A DNA stretch of 36,068 bases from Candidatus Brocadiaceae bacterium (GTDB taxonomy: Bacteria; Planctomycetota; Brocadiia; SM23-32): NCBI GenBank assembly GCA_003551785.1, contig PUNP01000878.1, positions 1-36,068 of the forward strand. Reading direction: 5' to 3'. The notes under the pieces are model-generated. The model had not been told where the DNA came from. It searched no databases and worked only from the letters and a program-made list of their open reading frames with translations. The translations under genes and the position numbers were made by a program. Each line of letters opens with the position of its first letter. Position 1 is the stretch's first letter. This document shows positions 16,224 to 24,379 of this stretch, piece by piece.

Positions 16224-18704
16224 TTATTTACTGTATTTTTCAGCAAGGCGGACAAGCATTTCGTCACGAGGCACCTGCAGGGTGTCCATCACAATATTTC
16301 CATCGCTGTCAAGAGCTGCAAGGTGCGGTATTCCTCTTACACTGAATTTCTCTGCCAAACCGCTCTCTCTGACCCTTTCATGGGGTACAGCTAAGAAATC
16401 CATATTATAGTCCTGCATATAGCTCAACTTATCCGATGAACTGCGATCACTGCTGACAAATACTATCTCAAGATTGGCTCTTTCGGAGTAATTACCATAA
16501 AATTCAACTAAAGAGGGCGTAAACTGCCGACAGGGCGGGCACCATTCAGCCGAAAAATACAGGAATATATAATCTTTATCAAGTAAAACGGAACTGTCAA
16601 GTTCAGAACCATCGGCATCGACAAGAACAGGCCCTATCATCTCTAAAATATGAGAAATATCTTCAGACGGCTCTGGTGTATCTTCATCGGCATCATCAGC
16701 ATCTACGGGCGGAGGAAAGTCACTATCATCGAAATCCTCATCATCCCAATCAAACTCCATCCCGTCCATTTCATCCATCCCCTCAAAAGCATGCATAAAT
16801 TGATACATGATAATCATAGGCATCGCCGCCGAAGCGACCATCACCCCTTTCATAGAAGCAATCATGTGAGTCGTCGTGCCACCTAAAGGCCCATAACCTT
16901 CAGACTTCATATTACCGTCCTCCGTTTGGTAAGCGAGATTTATCGTATTAAACATATACTCTGATACGGTCTCGGCCTCCGGCAAAGCCTGCAGGTCAAC
17001 ATCCAGGCCCTCGGTAATAAATTCGTTTACACTTTCATTATCGGTCAAAAGACCGTAAAAGGCATCGATTAAATAACTCTTGAAAGCGGCGTCAACGAAA
17101 TAAATCGAATTAAATTCGTCTCGTTCCAAACGTTCAAAACTGCTTTTGAAGCCTTCATTATCGAGAATTGATTTACCAATCGGTTCATTAAGGCGCGCCA
17201 TCGCAGACTTCAGTCCGTCTGAAGTTGCGGAGAAAATGAAGTGTGAATCAGTCGCAGTCCAGGCCGGCGAGAATTCGATTTCAGTATCTTCAAAAGTTAA
17301 ATAGCTGAAGCCGGTATCGTCATATTCACCCTCTTTAATATCCACATCATCGTTATCTTGAAGTGACTCCTCGATTTTGGCGTTGACAGTTTCCAGATAG
17401 CCCTTAAAATCATCAATATCGCTGATTTCAACATTAAGAACGATGTCGGGATATTGCCGTTTTTGAATAAAATTGGGTACATACATCACACATTTTTCAC
17501 CTAACGCCCGCACAACATCTTCAAAGGAAAAACCGAACTCCTGCTCGAATTCCGCCTGGAACCCATCAGTTTCATTATCGTTATCGACATCCAGCATATT
17601 CAGCAATTGATTATAATCAAAAGCGGAAGCACCGAACAAAAGCGCATCCTCAGGGACGATTTGCAGTTGTTCAGGAGTCAACTCACGGTAGAGCTGAATC
17701 AATTCGCTGTCATCGACGGTAGTATATGCAACGTCTTTGAATCCCGCACCGTCTGCAGTAAGCGCCCAGCAAACAGAGTCAACGGCGCCTTGGGTAAGTT
17801 CAAATTTATCAGCCCATTCTTCCATATATTCCTGCTGCATAAAAGCCTTATGGTAAAATTCCTGGAATTGGAGCATATCAATATAACAGAAAGCCAAAGG
17901 TTCACTATCACCAGCAACCTTTTTGCGTTTTTGAGTAAACACCTCCCCTGGACCTTCAGGCTGTTCCTGCAATATTTTAACTCCTAATCCCTCACCCACG
18001 GCGAGTGTGAAGATATCGCCGGTTCTTCCGAACTCTACCACAACCGGCAATCCCTCAAGCCGGGTAGCGGCACCTTCCGTCTGTCTCTGGTTCCGCGGGA
18101 CAGCGAGGCGAAGGAGTGATTCAATGTTATCAGCAGCTTCAGCAGCCGCACTGTCTTCCGGCGCATGGATGAGCCATGCAGCCCTTATCCCTTCCAATTC
18201 AGCGGGAGCGGGTGGTTCCGGCTCGTTGATAATTTTACCCAATTCTACATCAAGGCTTTCCACAGCTATACACCACTGTGAAGTGGCAAGAGCTTCAATT
18301 ATCGGGACAGCTAAATTAACTCCCGGCTGAGCTTGCATCGGCATCTCACCAAGCATATCCACCATACCATGATAGATCGGCGCCATAGCATCCATCATAC
18401 CCTCATCAAGCCAAATTTTAGATACGGCTGTATCACGAGCTAAACGCTTGACGGCTTCCGCACCGCCGGAATAGTACATTAACATCGGGGAATCCGGAAG
18501 AAGGCGCTCAAAATCGAAAAATGAGACATAATCAACTTCCTCATCAATAACAGGATCCTCTTCAACAGCCGGTTCTTCATCGGGAGCCAATTCCGCCGGT
18601 ACATCTTGAGTAACAACATCCTCGTCTTTAGAACCACACCCGAAGATAAAAGCAACACCACCAACCAGCACTATAAAAAACAAAATCCTTATCAACTTGC
18701 TCAT
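16224..18704 (-). CDS. Lipoprotein with large N-terminal domain and C-terminal thioredoxin/nucleoredoxin domain
   Basis: 826 residues. The signal peptide ends in IFGC with Cys23 as the likely lipidated residue, so it is membrane-tethered outside the cytoplasm. Residues 45-620 resemble DUF3352-like regions (an N-terminal LMYYSGGAEAV and a later TDSHFIFSATSDGLKSAM); this match is tentative. An acidic linker rich in D and E lies near 650-680. The C-terminus (about 695-826) is a tryparedoxin/nucleoredoxin-type fold with the active site WCPPC (721-725), FVSSDRSS and the cis-proline region VRGIPHL. It may reduce disulfides at the cell surface. AGGAG lies 8 nt before the ATG and a near-consensus promoter lies upstream. 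tyrA follows after 5-32 nt. Confidence 0.86.
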   Translation of the reverse strand: MSKLIRILFFIVLVGGVAFIFGCGSKDEDVVTQDVPAELAPDEEPAVEEDPVIDEEVDYVSFFDFERLLPDSPMLMYYSGGAEAVKRLARDTAVSKIWLDEGMMDAMAPIYHGMVDMLGEMPMQAQPGVNLAVPIIEALATSQWCIAVESLDVELGKIINEPEPPAPAELEGIRAAWLIHAPEDSAAAEAADNIESLLRLAVPRNQRQTEGAATRLEGLPVVVEFGRTGDIFTLAVGEGLGVKILQEQPEGPGEVFTQKRKKVAGDSEPLAFCYIDMLQFQEFYHKAFMQQEYMEEWADKFELTQGAVDSVCWALTADGAGFKDVAYTTVDDSELIQLYRELTPEQLQIVPEDALLFGASAFDYNQLLNMLDVDNDNETDGFQAEFEQEFGFSFEDVVRALGEKCVMYVPNFIQKRQYPDIVLNVEISDIDDFKGYLETVNAKIEESLQDNDDVDIKEGEYDDTGFSYLTFEDTEIEFSPAWTATDSHFIFSATSDGLKSAMARLNEPIGKSILDNEGFKSSFERLERDEFNSIYFVDAAFKSYLIDAFYGLLTDNESVNEFITEGLDVDLQALPEAETVSEYMFNTINLAYQTEDGNMKSEGYGPLGGTTTHMIASMKGVMVASAAMPMIIMYQFMHAFEGMDEMDGMEFDWDDEDFDDSDFPPPVDADDADEDTPEPSEDISHILEMIGPVLVDADGSELDSSVLLDKDYIFLYFSAEWCPPCRQFTPSLVEFYGNYSERANLEIVFVSSDRSSSDKLSYMQDYNMDFLAVPHERVRESGLAEKFSVRGIPHLAALDSDGNIVMDTLQVPRDEMLVRLAEKYSK

Positions 18705-18751
18705 ATCTCATTCTCCTGAGTAATAATTAAACTTATTACAAACATACATTC

Positions 18752-18780
18752 AATATACAATTAAAACAAGAGAATGTCAA
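18752..18780 (-). promoter_or_regulatory. Strong sigma-70 promoter of the thioredoxin lipoprotein gene
   Basis: TTGACA (18780-18775), a 17-nt spacer and TATATT (18757-18752) on the minus strand, with a leader of about 40 nt to the ATG at 18704. It probably drives the lipoprotein and tyrA together. Confidence 0.65.
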
Positions 18781-18842
18781 ATGCAGGTTTCTGCGGAGTT
18801 TCGTTTGCATTTTAAACTAATAAACAGTATGATGCTGAGGCC

Positions 18843-20045
18843 ATGAAAAAGAGACACATCGCACTACTGATCCCCAACCTTGAAGGCGGTGGCGCTGAAC
18901 GTGTCGTTTCCTACCTGACACAGCATCTCCAAAGCGAAAAGTATAATAAGTACGTGATCCTTTTCGATGGAAGCAGGGTTGAATATCCATGCGATGCTCA
19001 GATAATTGACATGAAATCTCGCCTGCGACGTGGAACACTCTCGCGCACCTTCAAAACGCTGAAACGGGCACGTCAGCTGAAAAAGATTAAAAAAAAACTT
19101 AAATTGGATACGACCGTGAGTTTCATGGGCGCCGCCAATATCGCTAACCTGTTGAGCCCTGCAGGCGATCAGCGGATAATTTCCGTTCGCAACTACCAGT
19201 CCAGAGAACTGCTTTCGCCCCACATCCCCTTCTTAGTGCGTCAGGCCGGGAAAATGAAAATTCGTCGGCTCTACAGCCAGGCCGAAAAAATCGTCGCGCT
19301 GTCAAAAGGTGTTGGGTGGGATTTGGCCAATAATTACAGTGTAAAAGAAAAAAAAATCACGGTTATTTATAACCCGTGCGACGTTGATAAAATCGAATGT
19401 CTTTCAAGAAAGGATGTAGAGACCCCTTACTCAGAAATATTCCAATCACCAACGGTCATCACCGCCGGTCGACTTACATTTCAAAAGGGACAATGGCATC
19501 TGATGCGCGCCTTTCGGAGCGTAATAGATCAGGTACCGGATGCCCGGCTGATCATATTGGGACGCGGGGAACTGGAGGGGTATTTGCGGAAATTAGCTTC
19601 CGGACTGGGCATTGACGACAATACACACTTTTTAGGTTTCCAAAATAACCCGTTCAAATTTTTTGCCCGGGCGGAAATATTTGTTTTGACGTCACTTTAT
19701 GAAGGGTTCGGGAATGTGATCACAGAAGCAATGGCGTGCGGAACACCGGTCATTTCCTCTGATTGCGCAGCAGGCCCACGCGAGATACTGGCACCGCATA
19801 CTGATGCCTTAAGCCGGACGGCAGAGGTGGAATATGCAGAACATGGCGTTCTTGCACCTGTATGTGACGGAATAAAATACGGTGCAAAAGACGCCCTGAC
19901 ACGGGAGGAAAGCAGGCTGGCTGAAGGCATTACCGTTCTGCTGAAAGATGATGCAAAACATGATTATTACCGTCAACGCGGCCGGGAGAGAGCCGATGAT
20001 TTCAAGGTGGGTTCTATCATTAAACAATGGGAAGAAATCCTCTGA
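18843..20045 (+). CDS. GT4-family glycosyltransferase
   Basis: 400 residues, GT-B fold, retaining. The N-terminus has the glycine loop of acceptor-side GT4 enzymes (LEGGGAERVVSYL). The C-terminal nucleotide-sugar domain has AGRLTFQKG and the E-x7-E motif in EGFGNVITEAM, followed by CGTPVIS. It resembles transferases of PglA/PglJ type that add HexNAc residues to lipid-linked glycans, but the substrate cannot be read. A GAGG lies very close to the ATG. It is the only plus-strand gene in this part of the window and is separate from the glycan locus at 23-32 kb. Degenerate copies of two parts of this gene lie at 21605-21661 and 23000-23100. Confidence 0.93.
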   Translation: MKKRHIALLIPNLEGGGAERVVSYLTQHLQSEKYNKYVILFDGSRVEYPCDAQIIDMKSRLRRGTLSRTFKTLKRARQLKKIKKKLKLDTTVSFMGAANIANLLSPAGDQRIISVRNYQSRELLSPHIPFLVRQAGKMKIRRLYSQAEKIVALSKGVGWDLANNYSVKEKKITVIYNPCDVDKIECLSRKDVETPYSEIFQSPTVITAGRLTFQKGQWHLMRAFRSVIDQVPDARLIILGRGELEGYLRKLASGLGIDDNTHFLGFQNNPFKFFARAEIFVLTSLYEGFGNVITEAMACGTPVISSDCAAGPREILAPHTDALSRTAEVEYAEHGVLAPVCDGIKYGAKDALTREESRLAEGITVLLKDDAKHDYYRQRGRERADDFKVGSIIKQWEEIL

Positions 20046-20194
20046 GGTTTATTCCATCGCAGGAAAATGCGATCCGATTGCCGTTATAAGGTGAATTCTA
20101 ACGAGGAATTGGCTGAGTTGATGACGGGGCGGATGCTCAAAATTCAGGGCGTAATGATTCTAAGCTACTGAGGGCATAAACAATACGCTCCGCC

Positions 20195-20281
20195 GTGTCT
20201 CCACCCGGAGACACCGCTACGGTGTGAGCAATCGGCACGTAGCTCTGAACCAGTATTCCACCGGCACAGGACAAACGGTGG
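20195..20281. other. Cluster of hairpins, two of them mutually exclusive
   Basis: In the gap between two convergent genes, GTGTCTCC (20195-20202) can pair with GGAGACAC (20207-20214), while ACACCG (20211-20216) can instead pair with CGGTGT (20220-20225). A third hairpin pairs CCACCG (20258-20263) with CGGTGG (20276-20281). There is no T-run on either strand, so these are not classical terminators. They may end or stabilise both transcripts. Confidence 0.4.
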
Positions 20282-20333
20282 CGATAGCCTAAACGTGGTT
20301 CACTGAATATTTACAATGACCGTTTTCCGTATC

Positions 20334-21479
20334 TTATTTATACAGTGTTGTGAGTCCCGCCGCCCGGACATTTTCATCCAGAGGGAAGGTTTCGTTGCCA
20401 GGGTATATAATATACAGCTGATCAATCTTTAGATTGCTCTTTGCGGTTAGTGCTGAGCGTGTAATTTTCGGTTTATCGGTATGTTTAATCTCGAACCCTA
20501 TTCGCCGGCCTTTATAGAAAATTACCAGGTCCAGTTCCGCCCCTCCGTAAGTTGACCAAAAGAAACACTCCTGGTTATCGACCTCGTAATGACGAATGAT
20601 CATTTCGACTGCAAAGCCTTCCCAAGAGGGACCTATTTTAGGATGGAAATGCAAATCTTCCAATTTTTCCAGCCCCAGCAGACTATGGAAGATACCGGAG
20701 TCACGAAAATAGATTTTCGGAGCTTTGACCTGTCGTTTTTTTATGTTTTCGTGCCATGGCAGCAACTGCCTGACCATAAAAGTCGAGCATAAAAGGTCGA
20801 GATATTTTCTTACAGTGGTATCTGACACGGAGCAAGAACGTCCCAGCTCGGAATAATTTACCGTCTGACCGTGATAATGCGCCAGCATCATCCAGAAACG
20901 GCGCAGTGCGGACGCCGGTATGGAAAACCCGAGGTTCGGGATGTCACGCTCCAGGAAAGTGGAAACATAAGCTTTTCGCCATAGTGCCCCCCCCTCTTCC
21001 GACCGCGCAAGGTATGACCGGGGGAAACCTCCCGCAAACCAGAGATGATTTATATTCTCTATCCCGACTTCATCAGGGGAAAAAGGGGAAAGTTCAATGT
21101 ACCCAATGCGGCCGGCCAGAGTTTCTGAAGCTTGCCGGATGAGGTCACGGGATGCGCTGCCTAGTATTAAAAATCTTGCCGTGTTATCTACCCTGTCAAC
21201 CAGCACACGCAACACTTCAAAGAGTCCCGGTGCTCTTTGTATCTCATCAATGATAACTAAACCTCGCAGTCCTTCCAAAGCCAATTTGGGAGACTCAAGG
21301 CGCGCCAGATGCGTCGGGTCTTCCAGGTCGAAGCGAGTAACCATACCGTTGGCACACCCCTGTGCGTATATCCTTGCAAGGGTCGTTTTACCGCATTGAC
21401 GGGGTCCCAGCACGGCAACCGCCGGGTGTACTTCAAATTGCGCATCTATTCTCCTTAAATACCTTGCTCTCTCAATCAT
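20334..21479 (-). CDS. AAA-type ATPase with DUF4143 C-terminal domain
   Basis: 381 residues from the ATG at 21479; a TTG at 21494 would add five, but family members normally start just before the MIxR-like sequence seen here. Walker A is GPRQCGKTT (25-33), Walker B is LVIIDEI with D78-E79, and a sensor-like LILGSAS follows. The C-terminal half carries the DUF4143 pattern: a helix-turn-helix-like region (SVSDTTVRKYLDLL), YFRDSGIFHSLLG, and GAELDLVI-x-FEIKH, which looks like a PD-(D/E)XK-type core. Such proteins are often mobile or lie in defence and toxin contexts; their function is poorly known. It stands alone, flanked by a 57 bp direct repeat. Confidence 0.92.
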   Translation of the reverse strand: MIERARYLRRIDAQFEVHPAVAVLGPRQCGKTTLARIYAQGCANGMVTRFDLEDPTHLARLESPKLALEGLRGLVIIDEIQRAPGLFEVLRVLVDRVDNTARFLILGSASRDLIRQASETLAGRIGYIELSPFSPDEVGIENINHLWFAGGFPRSYLARSEEGGALWRKAYVSTFLERDIPNLGFSIPASALRRFWMMLAHYHGQTVNYSELGRSCSVSDTTVRKYLDLLCSTFMVRQLLPWHENIKKRQVKAPKIYFRDSGIFHSLLGLEKLEDLHFHPKIGPSWEGFAVEMIIRHYEVDNQECFFWSTYGGAELDLVIFYKGRRIGFEIKHTDKPKITRSALTAKSNLKIDQLYIIYPGNETFPLDENVRAAGLTTLYK

Positions 21480-21522
21480 AGCACAGACACCCAATAAGAA
21501 AAACTAATAGACAGAAAACCAT

Positions 21523-21559
21523 AAAAAATGAAAATTCAAACCCCGACTTTGAATTTTCA
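21523..21559 (-). terminator. Rho-independent-type terminator after the GNAT gene
   Basis: A perfect 12-bp stem, TGAAAATTCAAA (21529-21540) with TTTGAATTTTCA (21548-21559) and a 7-nt loop, is followed on the minus strand by a run of six T residues. The stem is AT-rich, so it is weaker than usual. It would end transcription of the acetyltransferase before the ATPase gene. Confidence 0.5.
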
Positions 21560-21604
21560 CAGTTATTGTAGGGTATATGCCCTCTTATTGCAAATATCTG
21601 CGAG

Positions 21605-21661
21605 ACAATTGGAAGAAACTCTCCGAAGTTTATTCTATAGCAAGGAAACACGCAACGATTG
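21605..21661 (+). pseudogene. Degenerate copy of the GT4 gene's 3' end
   Basis: This matches 20024-20080 (the last codons of the GT4 gene and 35 bp beyond its stop) at 43 of 57 positions without gaps. The TGA stop position reads CGA. Similarity is not obvious upstream of 21605. It may be the tail of a lost second GT gene, or half of a direct repeat pair around the ATPase gene. Confidence 0.5.
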
Positions 21662-21719
21662 TGTATTAATTATGATACCTCGATAAAAATGAGCGTTTAA
21701 AAGAATCCCGTTCTCACGC

Positions 21720-22223
21720 TTAACAATTTATCTTATTTTCCATCCGGTAGTCGTCCATTGCGAAACCATCTCCGATATCTTGAACGGCAGCCCCGACATT
21801 TTTGAACCCCATTCGTGTATACCAGCCTATTGAGCGGGTATTGTTCTTGTTGACGTTCAACCATAAGGTGCTAATCCGACGTTCGCGGCAGATATTCTCT
21901 GCAAATCCCAGCATCAAACGCCCAAATCCTTTACCTCGCTCAGCCCTTAACACGTATATTTTGCTTAACTTAGCCGTATCAGTTTCAGCATCGGGTAAAA
22001 GAGACATATAGCCAACGTTTTTGGCATTTTGCGAAACAATGTAATACTCATACCCACCGTCGAGCTGGGCGGCAATGGCCTCTTCACTTTGAAACTTCTC
22101 CAGCATGTAATCGACCTGTTTCCGACCGATTATGCTGATGTAGTGATCCGTCCAAATAACGCGTGCAAGACTTACGACATCTAAAATCTGATCGCGATTA
22201 AGAACTTTAATAATTTCAGCCAT
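21720..22223 (-). CDS. GNAT-family N-acetyltransferase
   Basis: 167 residues. The acetyl-CoA pyrophosphate loop is RGKGFG (96-101), preceded by the beta-4 strand LSKIYVLRAE and followed by LWLNVNKNNTRSIGWYTRMGF, the usual motif B ending in GWYTRMGF-K. It transfers an acetyl group from acetyl-CoA to an amine; the substrate is unknown. GGAG stands 7 nt before the ATG. It is a single gene with a terminator-like hairpin downstream (21523-21559). Confidence 0.93.
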   Translation of the reverse strand: MAEIIKVLNRDQILDVVSLARVIWTDHYISIIGRKQVDYMLEKFQSEEAIAAQLDGGYEYYIVSQNAKNVGYMSLLPDAETDTAKLSKIYVLRAERGKGFGRLMLGFAENICRERRISTLWLNVNKNNTRSIGWYTRMGFKNVGAAVQDIGDGFAMDDYRMENKINC

Positions 22224-22299
22224 ATATTAGCTCCAGGAACGACAAAATCACCGGCGTCAATGCGATTCGCAGGAAAAGAGGATGACGGTGAGACTTTCG

Positions 22300-22347
22300 C
22301 AAAACAAAAAACAGCAAGCAGCGATCGCATCACAATCGCTGCTTGCT
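22300..22347 (-). terminator. Strong rho-independent terminator after the small lipoprotein gene
   Basis: A perfect 13-bp GC-rich stem, AGCAAGCAGCGAT (22313-22325) with ATCGCTGCTTGCT (22335-22347) and a 9-nt loop, is followed on the minus strand by TGTTTTTTGTTTT. It lies about 100 bp past the stop of the lipoprotein gene at 22448. Confidence 0.8.
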
Positions 22348-22447
22348 TCAAAAGAGCTCGCTTTACATAGAAAAAGCGATATTTAATTCGCATGTAGTTC
22401 AGGAGATTTTAAGAAATAATCCGAAAACATCTCGCCTGAACAACTAA

Positions 22448-22834
22448 TTACTTACTTTCCGTTTCCCATTCTATCTGTGCAAGCTCGATGTCCCTGCCTG
22501 TCTCTTCCTGCAGAACTTTCTTTATTCTGGATTCGGTAACTTCACCATCAAGATGAACCACACGCATTTTTGACATGTCCTCAGGCAGGACTGACATGTC
22601 GGCTCCTTCGGCAGGCAGATAAAGTGCCCCGGTGCTATAGTCGACCGCAAACGCCACAACGCCCGGTATCACACCGAGCAACAAAAACAGGGCGTTTCCG
22701 ATAACTATGTTCGTATCCAGATCACCTTTATCCTGGCCCCTGCGTTCAGGATACATAATCGTCCCACAAGCCGTGGCGAAAAGCATTGACGCGATAACGG
22801 CAACCGAAACGATCTTTCCAAACATCTTTTTCAT
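22448..22834 (-). CDS. Small lipoprotein with PERRGQ / PGVVAFAVDY motifs
   Basis: 128 residues. The signal peptide ends in ATAC with Cys23 as the lipidated residue. After it come YPERRGQ and a hydrophobic stretch FLLLGVIPGVVAFAVDYS followed by GALYLP. This signature recurs, as I recall, in uncharacterised proteobacterial lipoproteins of similar size; no function is known. A charged C-terminal extension (about 85-128) follows. Strong ribosome site (GGAGG, 22845-22841) 6 nt before the ATG, and a strong terminator downstream, so it forms a single-gene transcript. An inverted repeat TGTCCG/CGGACA lies 50-70 bp upstream. Confidence 0.85.
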   Translation of the reverse strand: MKKMFGKIVSVAVIASMLFATACGTIMYPERRGQDKGDLDTNIVIGNALFLLLGVIPGVVAFAVDYSTGALYLPAEGADMSVLPEDMSKMRVVHLDGEVTESRIKKVLQEETGRDIELAQIEWETESK

Positions 22835-22884
22835 AAACCGCCTCCTATAAAAAGAATTTTACGTCCTTAATCTATTACTTTCCA

Positions 22885-22906
22885 TGTCCGACCATGTATC
22901 CGGACA
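22885..22906. promoter_or_regulatory. Inverted repeat upstream of the small lipoprotein gene
   Basis: TGTCCG (22885-22890) and CGGACA (22901-22906) are separated by 10 bp, about 50 bp before the ATG at 22834. It could be an operator. No regulator is adjacent, so this is only a candidate. Confidence 0.2.
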
Positions 22907-22999
22907 CTCTGCGGGAATGAGGGGACGCATTCACCTCAATACCATACAGGATAATTATATGATACAGTATATTGTTTTTTTTTCAAGTGAATGATGGTA

Positions 23000-23100
23000 A
23001 AAATTCTTTCGAACCGGGCATTGCCGGCAATACACCTTTTAAGGCTGCACATATAAAACCCGTTCAAACCTTTTTGCCAAGGCGGAAATATTTGTTCTGT
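23000..23100 (+). pseudogene. Decayed GT4 glycosyltransferase fragment
   Basis: The stretch is clearly similar to 19590-19695 of the intact GT4 gene: shared blocks include GGGCATTG, CAATACAC, CCCGTTCAAA, TTTTTGCC and GGCGGAAATATTTGTT, in order and with only small gaps. These encode the segment around GIDDNTHFLGF and RAEIF in the intact protein. Several short indels break the frame, so it is not functional. It ends where repeat R2 begins. Confidence 0.65.
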
Positions 23101-23168
23101 CGTTGCTTGGGCGACCATTATGGATTATTATTTGGCCACATAGCCTTACGGGTTGTGAGAAATGCGGG
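23101..23168 (+). repeat. R2 repeat, copy 1
   Basis: Matches 35099-35164 at 61 of 66 aligned positions with one 2-nt gap. Shared blocks include TTATGGATTATT, TTGGCCAC, TAGCCT and ACGGGTTGTGAGAAATGCGGG split at its centre. It follows directly on the decayed GT fragment. No function is recognised. Confidence 0.75.
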
Positions 23169-23266
23169 ATAGTGTTTTCATCGCCTCTTTACCAGCCAAG
23201 ACGACAGAGAACCATTACTCTCTCACTTTCCTTTTTTTCGCCCTGCTCCCACTGCTTATTGTGGCC

Positions 23267-24163
23267 TCAATCCTGTTCGCCCCGTAAATCCTGTCGACCA
23301 ATCAGCCGTTTCAATATAAGATTGGCGGAGTAATAGAGTATGTGGAGTTTAACAAACAGAGCCATAAAACATCCGATAAATTTCTCATGCCGTTTCAGGT
23401 CTTTACGTCGCGCTATATTAACGAAAGCTTTAATTTGGCGCTGAACAAAACTTTCCCCTGCGGTTGTATTTTTACGGAGATGCGATAATTTCTTGCGTCC
23501 TGCGATTACCCTTCTTTGCTTGCGCAGCAATTCTCCCATGCTGTGTCTTGCCGGATGCAAAACTTTTGCTTCAGGGCAGTAAACGATGCTGAAGCCGGCT
23601 TCAAGGGCACGCAGTCCCCATTCGATATCGCCTCCTGAAAAGAGGGAGGCGTCGAACAGCCCTACAGAATCAAACACTCCTCTGCGAGCCATCATGTTAG
23701 CAGTCGGACATGTTCCGTAAAGACGTGCATCCCGCTCCTGGCGAAAACCCGCAACTTTATCGTAGATTTCCGTAACGTTGGGTTTGTCAGATTTGAAAAA
23801 AAGTTCAACACTTCCAGCTACCCGGTCAGCGTCCCGGGACAGTCCATTGACTCCCGCCGCGATCCACTCGGGAGACGGGATGCAGTCGGAGTCGGTAAAG
23901 GCGAGAATATGGCCGCGAGCGGCATTTATACCGGCGTTGCGGGCGGCATAAGAACCCGCCTTCTCCTCGGCTATCATCGTAAAATTGGACGGCAAGTTAA
24001 GAGCGGGCGGTTCATTTTCGGGGGCGTTATTCACAATGATTACTTCAAATCTTTCTTGAGGATAAGTTTGCGTTTTAAGTGCCTCAATACAGAGATTCAG
24101 CCGCTCCCAGTCATGATAGGTGGGGATGATGACGGAAACGAACGGTTTTGAGCTGTTATCCAT
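23267..24163 (-). CDS. GT2-family glycosyltransferase
   Basis: 298 residues from the ATG at 24163; a GTG at 24178 would add five, and neither has a clear ribosome site. GT-A fold, inverting. The N-terminus has VSVIIPTYHDW, the second motif is AARNAGINAARG, and DSDC is the metal-binding DxD-like motif. FSGGDIEWGLRAL carries the acceptor-side ED-like residues. A basic, partly hydrophobic tail (about 235-298) suggests membrane association. It is the last gene of the minus-strand glycan locus and is followed by decayed DNA. Substrate unknown. Confidence 0.93.
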   Translation of the reverse strand: MDNSSKPFVSVIIPTYHDWERLNLCIEALKTQTYPQERFEVIIVNNAPENEPPALNLPSNFTMIAEEKAGSYAARNAGINAARGHILAFTDSDCIPSPEWIAAGVNGLSRDADRVAGSVELFFKSDKPNVTEIYDKVAGFRQERDARLYGTCPTANMMARRGVFDSVGLFDASLFSGGDIEWGLRALEAGFSIVYCPEAKVLHPARHSMGELLRKQRRVIAGRKKLSHLRKNTTAGESFVQRQIKAFVNIARRKDLKRHEKFIGCFMALFVKLHILYYSANLILKRLIGRQDLRGEQD

Positions 24164-24203
24164 TTTAAAAGTTACCACATTTTAAACGGCAACGGCGATT
24201 AAT

Positions 24204-24368
24204 CACACGGAGGCACGGGGAACACGGGGAACGGCGGGAAAAGAGGAACAAAGGCAACGGCAAAAGAAAGATTAAACAAAGTCATAAAGACTTTTCTTTA
24301 TCCGTTTCTTTACCATCCTTCTTTCTTTCCGTTCTTTTCTTTCCCCGTGTTCTCCGTGCCTCCGTGTG
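24204..24368. repeat. Long inverted repeat (CACACGGAGGCAC family), copy 1
   Basis: The 28-bp ends (24204-24231 and 24341-24368) are inverted copies with 27 of 28 matches, and the purine-rich/pyrimidine-rich interior is also roughly complementary, so the whole 165 bp can form one long hairpin. Similar GGAGGCACGG-type repeats are frequent in environmental genomes as far as I recall. It fills the gap between the GT2 gene and 24380-25480. Confidence 0.8.
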
Positions 24369-24379
24369 TGTTATGTTTT

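Noticed and set aside
18775..18820. Possible further R1 half copy (AATGTCAAATGC)
   Set aside because: Only a few bases match, and the TGTCAA is better explained as the -35 element of the lipoprotein promoter.
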